Shown piece by piece: positions 23,448 through 31,159 of a stretch of DNA of 43,098 nt. The notes below the pieces were generated by a model, which did no database searches, was not told the origin of the DNA, and saw only the letters and a list, made by a program, of their open reading frames with translations. Within the stretch, counting starts at the first letter, position 1; every line of letters starts with the position of its first letter. The DNA is from a virus: the IMG/VR virus record IMGVR_UViG_3300031576_000118, positions 1-43,098 of that record; one strand, written 5' to 3'. The position numbers were made by a program, and so were the translations under genes.

Positions 23448-24956
23448 TCAGTCCTCGTCGCTGCGCGGCGCGGGTTTCGTATCGAACACCCGCAGCTGGG
23501 TGCGGGTTTCCCCCCGGGCGGCGCGGATGGCAAAGCCCAGGGCGTCCACGTCGTCATCGATGTCGGAGCCCTTGCCATCGAAGTTGATCAAGTGCTCGAC
23601 CAGGGCCGCCACGCGCGGGTTGCCCCGCTTGAACTTCAGCGTCCCGTTCTCGATCAGGTGCGAGAACTCGCTGACGCGCACGACCTTGTCCGTGGAGGTT
23701 TTGAAGCCATGCACGGGCGGGTTGGTCCGGTCCTCCCGGCCTTGCTCCTCGATCGCCTGCTTCACGGCCTCGCCGGCGGCGTTCTCCTCGATCTGGATGT
23801 CCCGGTAGCCCACGGCGGCGTGGCGGGCGGAGACATGCTTCGAGAAGCCGCGCACCGTCAGCCGCTCGAGCAAGACCTCGTCCACATAGAGATACCCGGG
23901 CGCGTCCCGACAGACATCCAGTAGCGACATGTGATCCGCCGAGGTCTTCAAGCTGGTCGCCGTGTCGATCCCGCCGAAGCGCTCGCAGCCGGGCGGCAGC
24001 TCCGTGAACCACTGGAACCAATCGCGCTTGATGAGCTGGCCTTCCTGGACCCGGGGCTGGCCGCGAAACAGCGCCTCCCAGACCCGCGGCGGCACCTCCG
24101 CCTTGATCTCCAGCACCGCCTGCAGGGTATAGCGCTCCGGCCAGAGCGGCTCGCCCGGGGCGCGGCCCATGAGATCCTGCTCCTCGGCTAGCACGGGGAG
24201 ATTGACGACCGTCCAGCCGCCTTGCTTCAGCAGCCGCCCGGCCAGATCGTCGTCATGCCAGCGCGTCATGATCAGGACCATGGCCGCGTCGGGCTCCAAC
24301 CGGGTCCGCGCCACCGCGCCGTACCACTCCCACACGGCCTCCCGGTGGGCGGCGCTGTCGGCCTCGGCCTGGTCCTTGATCGGGTCGTCGATGATGAACA
24401 CGTTGGCCCCGTGGCCGGTGATCGCCCCGCCCAGCCCCGCGCTGATGAACCCGCCGCGCTGCCCCTGCAGGTTCCAGTGCTCCACACTCATGCTGTCGGC
24501 GGCCAGCCGCACGTCGAAGAGCTCCTGGTAGCGCGTGTCGGCCAGCAGGTTGCGGGTGCGCCGGCTGAAGGTGTTGCTCAGGGCCGCGGCGTAGCTGGTG
24601 TGGATGATGCGCCGGTCCGGATGCCGGCCGAGGTACCAGGCCGGGAACTTCACCGAGGTCAGCTCGCTCTTGCCGTAGCGGGGCGGCACGAAGATCATCA
24701 GCTTGCGGATCGCGCCGCGCTCCACGGCTTCGAGCTTGCCCGCAATGGCCGCCAGATGCCGGGCGGGAAAGTAGCTGGGATCGACGTACCGCGCGAAGTC
24801 CATCAGGTGCGTCTGGGCCAGCGTGCGCCGATCGGCCTGCGTGATGGACTGCTCGAGCAAATCTGCGATCAGCAGCTTCTGCTCGTCCGGCAAGCCCAGC
24901 AGCCGGTCCGCGACCTGGACCAGCGCCTCCGGAGGCGCCTCAGTTGCGACGGACAT
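23448..24956 (-). CDS. terL: Terminase large subunit
   Basis: 502 residues. ATPase: Walker A PPRYGKSE (91-98), Walker B VFIIDD (186-191), and a motif-III-like TRWHDDD about 40 residues later. Nuclease: Asp331 in GGIDTATS and a C-terminal IDDDVDAL. Start at an ATG with GGGAG 8 bases upstream. It packages DNA into the prohead by ATP hydrolysis and cuts the concatemer. Overlaps the small subunit gene by 17 bases. Confidence 0.93.
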   Translation of the reverse strand: MSVATEAPPEALVQVADRLLGLPDEQKLLIADLLEQSITQADRRTLAQTHLMDFARYVDPSYFPARHLAAIAGKLEAVERGAIRKLMIFVPPRYGKSELTSVKFPAWYLGRHPDRRIIHTSYAAALSNTFSRRTRNLLADTRYQELFDVRLAADSMSVEHWNLQGQRGGFISAGLGGAITGHGANVFIIDDPIKDQAEADSAAHREAVWEWYGAVARTRLEPDAAMVLIMTRWHDDDLAGRLLKQGGWTVVNLPVLAEEQDLMGRAPGEPLWPERYTLQAVLEIKAEVPPRVWEALFRGQPRVQEGQLIKRDWFQWFTELPPGCERFGGIDTATSLKTSADHMSLLDVCRDAPGYLYVDEVLLERLTVRGFSKHVSARHAAVGYRDIQIEENAAGEAVKQAIEEQGREDRTNPPVHGFKTSTDKVVRVSEFSHLIENGTLKFKRGNPRVAALVEHLINFDGKGSDIDDDVDALGFAIRAARGETRTQLRVFDTKPAPRSDED

Positions 24957-25506
24957 TGACCGACTCCCGGAGAATGGCTGAGATCTGCCGGATGTCTTCC
25001 GGCGTGGAGTGCTCGACGAGCGTCTTCAGCGTCGCCTGCAGATTGACGTCCACCTGCACCGGCTCCTTGTGGAGTTTGCCGAGCGATTGCAGCACCTCGG
25101 GGAGCTCCTTCGTGATGCGCCAGGCGGTAGCGATGTCGCCTTTGGCGAGCGCCTTTTGCCGCAGCCCCTCCGCCATGGCGACCGTCTCATCCGCGACCCG
25201 GTCGACTGTGTACTCCTTCACCAGGCCCGCGTTGCGCGATTTCAAGACGCGGATGTCGCGCTTCACCGTGCGGTGGCTGCACTTGAGCAGATCCGCGATC
25301 TTCGCCTGCCCCCAGCCTTCCCACCGGAGCATGTCCACGATCGTCAGGCGCTCGGGCCGATGTAAGTGCTTGGGGTTCAGGTCGCTCCGCTTGATGCGGT
25401 CAACCAGCTCCAGGGCGGGTTTCTGGGACAGCAGGGACGGGTGATGTCCCCATCGCCGGGACGACTTGGCGGCTTGCTGGGCGGCGGCCACCTGGGTGTC
25501 AGCCAT
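24940..25506 (-). CDS. Terminase small subunit, putative
   Basis: 188 residues from the ATG at 25506, which lies inside the methyltransferase stop region. Contains a helix-turn-helix (WGQAKIADLLKCSHRTVKRD), as small terminases use for binding the packaging site, followed by a helical region with AWRITKELPEVLQSLGKL and EDIRQISAILRES. Position directly upstream of terL gives the assignment; sequence alone would say only HTH protein. Confidence 0.82.
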   Translation of the reverse strand: MADTQVAAAQQAAKSSRRWGHHPSLLSQKPALELVDRIKRSDLNPKHLHRPERLTIVDMLRWEGWGQAKIADLLKCSHRTVKRDIRVLKSRNAGLVKEYTVDRVADETVAMAEGLRQKALAKGDIATAWRITKELPEVLQSLGKLHKEPVQVDVNLQATLKTLVEHSTPEDIRQISAILRESVNVRRN

Positions 25507-26797
25507 GCACGGCCTCCGGATGCGCCGCCAGCTCCGGCTTGCCGACGAACCGCGCGTAGCGGTCCCGAATGACGTCACAGAACACCGGCTGCAGCTCCAT
25601 CGCAAAGCAGCGCCGGCGCAGCCGTTCGGCCGCGATCAACTGTGAGCCGGATCCGGCGAACGGCTCATAGCAAATGTCGCCGGTCCGGGTGTGCACGCGC
25701 ATGGGGATCTCGAAGAGCCCCACCGGCTTCTGCGTGGGGTGCAGCGCGGCGCTGTTGCGCTGCCGGCCTTCCCAGTCCAGTGGCCAGAGGTCCGTGTAGA
25801 AGTCCGGGCTGGTCGGGTCCCCGGGCCGGTCATAGCCCACGGCCCACACCGTGGAAATCTTGTGGATGCGGCTGTTGAAGCCCGGCTTGAACCCCTGACG
25901 CCAGCCGAAGAGCGCCAGCTCGTGCCGCCAGGCGTAGTACGAGAAGGTGATGAGCGCCGCGGGTTTGGCCCACACGATCGTCTGATGGGGAATGATGCCG
26001 AGCTCGGTAAAGAGCGCGATCATCACCGCGTACCAGCGGTGCGCCATCCAGCAGTAGACCGCGGCATCGTCCCGCGTCACGCGCAGCCCCTGCGTCAGCA
26101 GCGCGCGAAAGAACGTCGCGCCCTCGTTCGCCGGCAGCTCGTGGTAGAGCGCGGACCAGTCCTTCCCACCGCCCGGCCGATCGGCCCCCGTGTAGTCGAC
26201 CACGTAGGGCGGATCCGTCGCCATCAGCGCGGCGCGCTGGCCGTCCATCAGCCGGTCGACGTCCTCGGCCTTGGTCGCATCACCGCACAGCAGCCGGTGC
26301 GGGCCCAGCACGTACAGCTCGCCGGGCTTCGAGACGGCCACGGGCGGGACTGGCGGCGCCTCATCCGGGGCGACGGTCCGCGGGGCGCCGAGCAGGCCTT
26401 CCGTCAAGAGGGCATCCAGCTCCTTCGGTTCAATGCCCAGGCTGGACAGATCCCGGCCGGCCTGGTCCAGCTCGAAGACCCGCGCCGCCAACTGGTCCGG
26501 CACGTAGGCGCCGTAGGCGTTGTTGTCCTTGAGGTTGCGCTCGCGCTCCTGGTCCAGCGGAATCTGATCGACCAGGCACGGCACGGTCGCCCAGCCCAGC
26601 TGCCGGGCCGCCTCCAGCCGCATGGCGCCGGCGTAGACGACGCGCCGGCTGTCCGGACGGAGATTCACGAGACAGGGGCGGTGCCGGAAGAAGCTCGGGT
26701 CCGCGGTGAGGGAGCGCTTCAGGGCGTCCATCTGCGCCGGGGTGATCGTGCGGGGGTTGTAGTCGACGAGCTGCAGCTGGCTGAGTGGCAAGTCCAC
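25499..26797 (-). CDS. ParB-like domain fused to DNA adenine/cytosine-N4 methyltransferase
   Basis: 432 residues. Residues 1 to about 110 match the ParB-like nuclease domain (LSQLQLVDYNPRTITPAQM, VYAGAMRLEAARQLG). The rest is a beta-class amino-methyltransferase: DPPYVVDY (motif IV, about residue 198) precedes FAGSGSQLIAAE (motif I, about 390). ALHPTQKPVGLFE is typical. It likely methylates phage DNA, protecting it from restriction. Start is a GTG without clear ribosome binding site, so the true start is uncertain. First gene of the late operon. Confidence 0.87.
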   Translation of the reverse strand: MDLPLSQLQLVDYNPRTITPAQMDALKRSLTADPSFFRHRPCLVNLRPDSRRVVYAGAMRLEAARQLGWATVPCLVDQIPLDQERERNLKDNNAYGAYVPDQLAARVFELDQAGRDLSSLGIEPKELDALLTEGLLGAPRTVAPDEAPPVPPVAVSKPGELYVLGPHRLLCGDATKAEDVDRLMDGQRAALMATDPPYVVDYTGADRPGGGKDWSALYHELPANEGATFFRALLTQGLRVTRDDAAVYCWMAHRWYAVMIALFTELGIIPHQTIVWAKPAALITFSYYAWRHELALFGWRQGFKPGFNSRIHKISTVWAVGYDRPGDPTSPDFYTDLWPLDWEGRQRNSAALHPTQKPVGLFEIPMRVHTRTGDICYEPFAGSGSQLIAAERLRRRCFAMELQPVFCDVIRDRYARFVGKPELAAHPEAVHG

Positions 26798-26853
26798 AAC
26801 GTGCGGCGTGTCCAGGGCGTGCTCATATCGCAGCCTCGATCTGCAGCTGTGGC

Positions 26854-26883
26854 TGGACGGCGACTCCGCCAGCGTGCTATCGT
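26854..26883 (+). promoter_or_regulatory. Candidate promoter of the tRNA-like RNA
   Basis: TGGACG (26854-26859), 18 bases, then an extended -10 TGCTATCGT (TG at 26875-26876, hexamer 26878-26883). The sequence GTGCTA recurs before the -10 of the second + strand RNA at 38103-38111. Start of transcription would be near 26890. Agreement with the sigma-70 consensus is only moderate. Confidence 0.4.
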
Positions 26884-26889
26884 GGTCTC

Positions 26890-26979
26890 CGCCTGAAGCC
26901 GTAGCTCAAGCAGAGCATCACGGGCCTCGATCCCGTGACGATGGCTGGGTGCACCCGCCCGGCTTCGGGCTTTCTGTTT
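26890..26979 (+). ncRNA. tRNA-like RNA with overlapping terminator
   Basis: From 26895: GAAGCCG (26895-26901) pairs perfectly with CGGCTTC (26960-26966) as a 7-bp acceptor-like stem; TA; GCTC/GAGC D-like stem with loop AAGCA; A; a 7-bp stem TCACGGG/CCCGTGA with 7-base loop CCTCGAT; CGAT; then a hairpin GGC-T-GGG/CCCGCC with TGCA loop (26943-26959). The D arm TAGCTC...GAGCA is canonical, but the anticodon loop lacks U33 and the T loop is not TTCRA, so it is not an ordinary tRNA. The 3' acceptor strand lies inside GCCCG-GCTT-CGGGC (26957-26970) followed by TTTCTGTTT, a terminator; the two folds exclude each other. It lies on the strand opposite to both operons. Confidence 0.6.
26957..26979 (+). 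terminator. Terminator of the tRNA-like RNA
   Basis: GCCCG (26957-26961), loop GCTT, CGGGC (26966-26970), then TTTCTGTTT. Five GC pairs with a tetraloop and T-rich tail on the + strand. It shares seven bases with the acceptor-like stem of the RNA it ends. Confidence 0.6.
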
Positions 26980-27000
26980 CCCAACCCTTGCGACGGCACA

Positions 27001-27047
27001 AAGCAAAAGCGGCCGTCCCGCTGGTCTGCACCAACGGAACAGCCGCC
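27001..27047 (-). terminator. Terminator of the early operon
   Basis: Read leftwards: GCGGCTGTTCC (27047-27037), loop of 16, GGGACGGCCGC (27020-27010): 11 bp with two G-U pairs, followed by TTTTGCTTT. It lies about 120 bases beyond the last early gene and ahead of the late operon, so it should separate early from late transcription. An antiterminator would be needed if the late genes were read from the early promoter. Confidence 0.75.
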
Positions 27048-27164
27048 GTAGTCTGGTCTGGCCCGCGCGTCCTGCGCGGCGAGCGGGTGACCGCTCAAGC
27101 TGCCCTGCCCCGCCGCCGCTCTAACGGACCGGCGAGGTGGGTCGTGCCATGTCCTACTGTGACT

Positions 27165-27371
27165 TTACGGAGCCGCGGGCGCGGACGTCAAGGTCGGCTC
27201 CACGAAAAAGACATACTCCCGGCCCGCCTCCACGATGACCTTGCGACGGCTCCCCGCAATCACCGTCGAGGACAAGCTCAACTGCCCGTGGCCGTGCCGC
27301 ACGATCTCCCGCGCACTTTCGAGCAACTTCCGCTCCCAATCTGCCAACATGCCCCCTGGCGGATCACCCAT
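27165..27371 (-). CDS. Small hypothetical protein, end of early operon
   Basis: 68 residues starting MGDPPGGMLADWERKLLE; the ATG lies in the last codons of the upstream gene (8-base overlap), like the terminase small subunit. Helical N-terminus, then a beta pattern (QLSLSSTVIAGSRRKVIVEAG, YVFFVEP). Unrecognised. Last gene before the early terminator. Confidence 0.65.
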   Translation of the reverse strand: MGDPPGGMLADWERKLLESAREIVRHGHGQLSLSSTVIAGSRRKVIVEAGREYVFFVEPTLTSAPAAP

Positions 27372-27750
27372 GCCGGCAGACGCCCCGGGTCGCGGTGCCA
27401 TGCTTCGGACAGCCAGGCCAAGGTTTGCGCGTCGGATGACATCCGTGCAGCCGGCAGTTACAGTTGCGCCGCTTCGCGTGCGCTGCGACGTTAAGCAAGT
27501 GCCGCCGGCCGCCCACGATCTGCGGATCCAAGTCGATGGCCTGGCTCTCCGTGATGAGCTCCTGCAGCCCGTTCAGGCGATGAATCGGACACTCCGGATG
27601 AATCTCTCGATACCCGTCCGCCGGTCGCGGACACCGGCACAGGTAGCGGGCCAGGACATGCAGCAGCCGGTGCAGCGCGTGGTTCTCGCGGTAGACACGC
27701 TCGGCTTCGCCCGCGCACTGGCGCAGCAGGTCCGGCACCGTGGCGCTCAT
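27364..27750 (-). CDS. Multi-cysteine, probably zinc-binding protein
   Basis: 128 residues. Two Cys/His clusters: YLCRCPRPADGYREIHPECP and CNCRLHGCHPTRKPWPGCPK. Together about eight Cys plus His, enough for two zinc sites. N-terminal helix (LLRQCAGEAERVYRENHALH). Start in ATGA overlap with the upstream gene. Function unknown; nucleic-acid binding is a reasonable guess. Confidence 0.72.
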   Translation of the reverse strand: MSATVPDLLRQCAGEAERVYRENHALHRLLHVLARYLCRCPRPADGYREIHPECPIHRLNGLQELITESQAIDLDPQIVGGRRHLLNVAAHAKRRNCNCRLHGCHPTRKPWPGCPKHGTATRGVCRHG

Positions 27751-28136
27751 CGCAGGCGCGCCCGCGCGGCCGTCGTCAAGTGCTCGGTCAGTTCCGGATA
27801 CGCCGGGCCCAACTCCGTCTGGATGGCATCGATCGCCGCCTCGAGGCCATCCCGGTACCCATCATCCCCCTCTCGGCGCTTGGCCTCGAACAGCCGCTGC
27901 AGGTGGTGATGCAGCGCCCGCGCGTTCCGCTCGCTGAGGCGCTCGATGGTCACGCCGATCGGCAGACAGACCACGAGGCCACGGAACTGCAGCTGCCGCT
28001 GCAGATCACGCTCCAGCTCCTCTAGAAACTCGGGGCTCGGCATGACGTCGCAGGAGAGGATGATCAGGTTATTCCCCGCAATCTGCAGGCCTTCGATGCG
28101 TTCCACGATCGCGGAGAGCGGCACCGGCTGGCTCAT
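27747..28136 (-). CDS. Hypothetical protein coupled to the lyase-like gene
   Basis: 129 residues from ATG at 28134-28136, overlapping the lyase stop as ATGA. Alternating strands and helices (NNLIILSCDVMP, FLEELERDLQRQLQF, GLVVCLPIGVTIERL) followed by a helix-rich half with ERNARALHHHLQRLFEAK. No family recognised. Coupled translation links its dosage to the upstream lipoprotein gene. Confidence 0.68.
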   Translation of the reverse strand: MSQPVPLSAIVERIEGLQIAGNNLIILSCDVMPSPEFLEELERDLQRQLQFRGLVVCLPIGVTIERLSERNARALHHHLQRLFEAKRREGDDGYRDGLEAAIDAIQTELGPAYPELTEHLTTAARARLR

Positions 28137-30328
28137 GGCTGTTGAATAGTCACCGTGTCCTTCCCGGGCCCCACCAGCCCCAGCAGCCCGTCCTTCCACA
28201 CCGGCCGGCTGTTCTTATCCGCCGGCAGGCTGAGTGCCGCCATGCGCTCCGTAGTGATGCGCAGCGTGACCGCCGGTGCGCCCGGCCGCTCGATCGTCAG
28301 TAGCGGGGCTTCCCAGCGCGTCGTGACGCTGCCGCCCTCGCCGGCGTAGAGTACGGCGATCATGAGCGTGAACGGCTGAACCGATTGCGGTGTGGCGATC
28401 AGTCGCTGGCTGTTCTGCTCGCCGGGCTTGAAAGTGCCCGACAAGTCCGCGTCACTCCGAAGGCTCCAGGTGACCGCCGGGGTCACCATGCGCGCCCGCA
28501 CGGTCTGCCCGCCGGCGGTCCACTTGGCGTCCTGGCCGTCGATCGTCGGCGTGGTGGCCGCGTGCAGCACCCACTGGATCGGTGGCTTGCCGGTGATCCG
28601 CGCCCGGGCGGGCGCTTCATAGCGCTCCACGTCCGTCACCGGGTCCGCGTCGATGCGGTCGATGACCACGATGGCATCGCCCTTCTCCGAGGGCAGATAG
28701 ACTAGAGCTCGCGTCCATTCGCGCACAGCGCGCTTGGGCGGCTTATAGTAGTCCTTCTTGCATGAGGAGTGCCCGGCCGTCGCGCCGATGGCGATGGCGT
28801 AGTTGGCGCCGACTTCCAGGTGCCGCGGGCCTCGGGCTTCGCACATCGACGAGAGCCCCGAGAGCAGCAGGCTGTTGTGGTGCTCGCCCTCGCTCGCGCC
28901 GTAGCCCACCGGGTGCGTGATGACCCACGCGCCCTTGCGGTAGAGCTGCACGTTGCCGAAGAAACTCCCCGCGTGGTGCACGCCGGTATAGGGCTGCACC
29001 TGCGCCGCGAAGAGGCTCTGCGCCGTGCGCGCGTAGAGCAGCCCCATGCCGGCGGCCGCGTGCCCGGGCCCAAGCTGCGCTTGCCAGTCCGTCGCGCGCG
29101 GCAGGTACGGATTGCCGAAAGCGACCTGCCAGGGGCTCAGCTCGCGCGCGAGATCCTGGTTGCCGCTCATGGCCATGGCGAAGCCCTGGAACACTGGCTC
29201 CGGGTGCAGTCCGCCCAGCACATGCAGCAGCCGCAGCCGGCGATCCTCCTCGAGGCTCCGAGCGTTCTCAACGTCGCCCCATTGGATAGCCCGCTTCAAA
29301 TCCGGCGTGACTTCGTGCGCCTGCGCCTTCCGAATCTCACCGGGCAGTCCGCCCAAGTCCATGCCGGAGCCAGCGGCCCCCACGAGCAGCAGCCGCAGCG
29401 TGCCCATGTTGTAGCTGGAGCTCTCGATCCACGCGCCGCCCTTGGCCTTGCCGACGTAGCGCTCGACCGCCGTTTTCAGCTTCTTCACGTCGTCCCGATC
29501 GCTGAAGCCCTCAGCCCTCGCGTTGTCGCCCGCGCTGGCCTTCATCCAGAGCGTCATGCCGAAGTAGTGCCCGGTGGTCTCGTCGCTGTCCGCCGTCGAC
29601 GTGCCCCAGGCCACGCCGATCACCTTGCCGAGGCACAGATCCGTCCAGTAGTTCAGGCTCTTGATCCATGACGCGCGCTGTTCGGCGGTGAGCGCCGGCC
29701 GCAGCCAGTCGTACATGATGGCGAAATCGCTGAACTGCTCCCGCGTGAAGTTCCTCGAGCTGTCGGGCTTGCCGCCGTTGAGCTTCTTCTTCGCCTGCGC
29801 CCAGGCCTTCGCGGCATAGCGCGCGTCGCCGGTCATCTGGTAGGCGACCGTCGCCCACTGCCCCAGGTCCGCGTAGCGCGCGGTGGTGGTCCCGGACAGC
29901 TCCGCGTTGGCCTTGAGCTGCTTCCACCACGGGTGATTCTCCGCGACCATACGCTTCCAGACGCCCTGCCGCTCCGTCGTCCAGAGCAGCCGCGGCGTGC
30001 GGCCGGTCGGGGAGCTCGACGCGCTCGGGGTGGCCACCGTCACGACGTCCGGCGCGCCGAGCGGTTCCTCCGCCGCCGGCGGCACGTCCACGGTCGGTGG
30101 CTCAGGCGCTGGCGCAGGCTCTGGTGCAGGTGCCGGTGCAGGTTCAGGGGATGGCATCGGCTCCGTGATCAACACCGGCGCAGGGGATGGACTCGGCGCC
30201 GGCGCATCGATCACGACCGCCGGCGCCTCACCGACGGGTGTTGCGGCGATCGGCGGCTCGTTCGTGCCGGCTGTGCAGCCGACCGCGAGCAGCGCGAATA
30301 CTACACTGTAATAAAGCGGATTCCGCAT
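28133..30328 (-). CDS. Lipoprotein resembling heparinase II/III-type polysaccharide lyases
   Basis: 731 residues from an ATG with AGGAGGG 6 bases upstream. Lipobox LAVGC gives lipidated Cys18. Residues about 35-100 are a Pro/Ala/Glu linker (PAPAPEPAPAPEPP). Then an alpha/alpha-toroid-like part (TPRLLWTTERQGVWKRMVAE, YAAKAWAQAKKKLNGG, FAIMYDWLRPALTAEQRA, with a Tyr-rich GKAKGGAWIESSSYNMGTL) and a C-terminal beta part with GAWVITHPVGYGASEGEHHN, IVVIDRIDAD. This two-domain layout is that of heparinase II/III and alginate-lyase-like families, which cleave acidic polysaccharides by beta-elimination. Candidate catalytic residues are Tyr or His in the GEHHN region. A surface or periplasmic lipoprotein with this fold in an early operon is unusual. 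Enzyme activity and substrate are not shown. Confidence 0.72.
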   Translation of the reverse strand: MRNPLYYSVVFALLAVGCTAGTNEPPIAATPVGEAPAVVIDAPAPSPSPAPVLITEPMPSPEPAPAPAPEPAPAPEPPTVDVPPAAEEPLGAPDVVTVATPSASSSPTGRTPRLLWTTERQGVWKRMVAENHPWWKQLKANAELSGTTTARYADLGQWATVAYQMTGDARYAAKAWAQAKKKLNGGKPDSSRNFTREQFSDFAIMYDWLRPALTAEQRASWIKSLNYWTDLCLGKVIGVAWGTSTADSDETTGHYFGMTLWMKASAGDNARAEGFSDRDDVKKLKTAVERYVGKAKGGAWIESSSYNMGTLRLLLVGAAGSGMDLGGLPGEIRKAQAHEVTPDLKRAIQWGDVENARSLEEDRRLRLLHVLGGLHPEPVFQGFAMAMSGNQDLARELSPWQVAFGNPYLPRATDWQAQLGPGHAAAGMGLLYARTAQSLFAAQVQPYTGVHHAGSFFGNVQLYRKGAWVITHPVGYGASEGEHHNSLLLSGLSSMCEARGPRHLEVGANYAIAIGATAGHSSCKKDYYKPPKRAVREWTRALVYLPSEKGDAIVVIDRIDADPVTDVERYEAPARARITGKPPIQWVLHAATTPTIDGQDAKWTAGGQTVRARMVTPAVTWSLRSDADLSGTFKPGEQNSQRLIATPQSVQPFTLMIAVLYAGEGGSVTTRWEAPLLTIERPGAPAVTLRITTERMAALSLPADKNSRPVWKDGLLGLVGPGKDTVTIQQP

Positions 30329-30342
30329 CGTGCCCTCCTGGT

Positions 30343-30459
30343 TTATCCTTCCGGCTTGACGCACCACTCGCAGTCCTCGTTGAGGCACCGCAGCATCCCG
30401 ACGCGCCACAGCCACATGCCGTGCTGCATGCGCGCCCACCACCTACGGATCCGCTTCAT
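30343..30459 (-). CDS. Mini-protein with Cys pair
   Basis: 38 residues beginning MKRIRRWWARMQHGMWLWR and ending in RCLNEDCEWCVKPEG. The amino end is basic and Trp-rich, the C-terminus has C-x4-C-x2-C. Weak ribosome binding site (AGGGC). Lies 16 bases after the nuclease stop and 15 before the lyase start. Short and unrecognised; could be spurious. Confidence 0.4.
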   Translation of the reverse strand: MKRIRRWWARMQHGMWLWRVGMLRCLNEDCEWCVKPEG

Positions 30460-30474
30460 GTGCCCTGGCGCCTG

Positions 30475-30921
30475 TCACCGCAGGCGCTCGATCTCCACGT
30501 TCAGCTGCGCGGCGCTGTGGACGACCAGCGCCACGCCGCCGGCGTCACGCACTTGGTTGAGGAACCGCCACTGATCCTCGTTCGGCTGCTGCCCCAGCGT
30601 CTTGACCTCGACGGCGAGAAACCGACCGCCGGGCAGGAGGCCGAGAATGTCGCTCATGCCCTTGGCCCCCATTTGGATCGGCCGCGGGCCCAGCATGATG
30701 ATCCCTGTGTTGACCCGCCACGCCGTTATGCGTCGCAGCGTCAGGAGCTGCAGGCACGCGCGCTGGATCCGCGTTTCCTCGTTCGGCTTTCGCGTTCGTC
30801 GGGCCTGCATCTTGAGCCGCAGCAGCGCCTCGTCCTGGCTGACCGGTACCGCCTGCAGGTTGTGGACGTGCCGCGGCGGGCTGATCCTCGAAGTTGAAGG
30901 TGTATTGATCGTCCGGCTCAT
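30475..30921 (-). CDS. VRR-NUC domain nuclease
   Basis: 148 residues if begun at the ATG at 30921. The core from about residue 50 has the VRR-NUC signature: NEETRIQRACLQLL, ITAWRVNTG, GMSDILGLLPGGRFLAVEVK (Asp and Glu-x-Lys metal-binding set), and QWRFLNQVRDAGGVALVV. Related enzymes resolve branched DNA or cut flaps; a role in phage recombination or replication is likely. The first ~45 residues overlap the previous gene in another frame and look non-conserved; an ATG at MQARRTRKPNEE could be the true start. Confidence 0.8.
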   Translation of the reverse strand: MSRTINTPSTSRISPPRHVHNLQAVPVSQDEALLRLKMQARRTRKPNEETRIQRACLQLLTLRRITAWRVNTGIIMLGPRPIQMGAKGMSDILGLLPGGRFLAVEVKTLGQQPNEDQWRFLNQVRDAGGVALVVHSAAQLNVEIERLR

Positions 30922-31159
30922 AGACCAGGTCGTGCAGCCGCCGCTTGAGCGCCTTGATCCGATCGTTGCACCCCGCCGCCAGGCTGGACTTGCGCTCCTC
31001 CTCGGTCTCGATCTCGATGTGGAGCTCCTTGATCTCCCCGAGCTTGTGCGCCTGCCGCTGCTCGGTGCTCACCAATGCCGGCGGGACCCGGGTCCGCATC
31101 CCCTCCGCGACCCGGTCGACCACCGTCTTGCGCGTGCCCTTCCGTGCCCGCTTGCCCAT
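30545..31159 (-). CDS. Helical phage protein, long overlap with the nuclease gene
   Basis: Start ATG at 31159 with AGGAGGG 8 bases upstream. About the first 95 residues look genuine: MGKRARKGTRKTVVDRVAEG, then a long charged helix (HIEIETEEERKSSLAAG) and KALKRRLHDLVYEPDDQYTF. The remainder (to 204 residues) is Pro/Ala/Gly-rich and overlaps the nuclease by 377 bases, as expected for a frame that runs on without stops in GC-rich DNA. Either the C-terminus is real and unusual, or a stop has been lost. Function unknown; could be a Gam-like or accessory protein. Confidence 0.55.
   Translation of the reverse strand: MGKRARKGTRKTVVDRVAEGMRTRVPPALVSTEQRQAHKLGEIKELHIEIETEEERKSSLAAGCNDRIKALKRRLHDLVYEPDDQYTFNFEDQPAAARPQPAGGTGQPGRGAAAAQDAGPTNAKAERGNADPARVPAAPDAATHNGVAGQHRDHHAGPAADPNGGQGHERHSRPPARRSVSRRRGQDAGAAAERGSVAVPQPSA

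Noticed and set aside
26895-26966. Functional canonical tRNA on the + strand
   Set aside because: The anticodon loop CCTCGAT has C at position 33, the T loop is not TTCRA-like and the 3' strand is part of a terminator, so an amino acid identity cannot be assigned.
26877-27098. Open frame of 73 codons on the minus strand across the tRNA-like region
   Set aside because: Its translation is what one expects from reading a tRNA-like sequence and terminator; no ribosome binding site and no coding bias.
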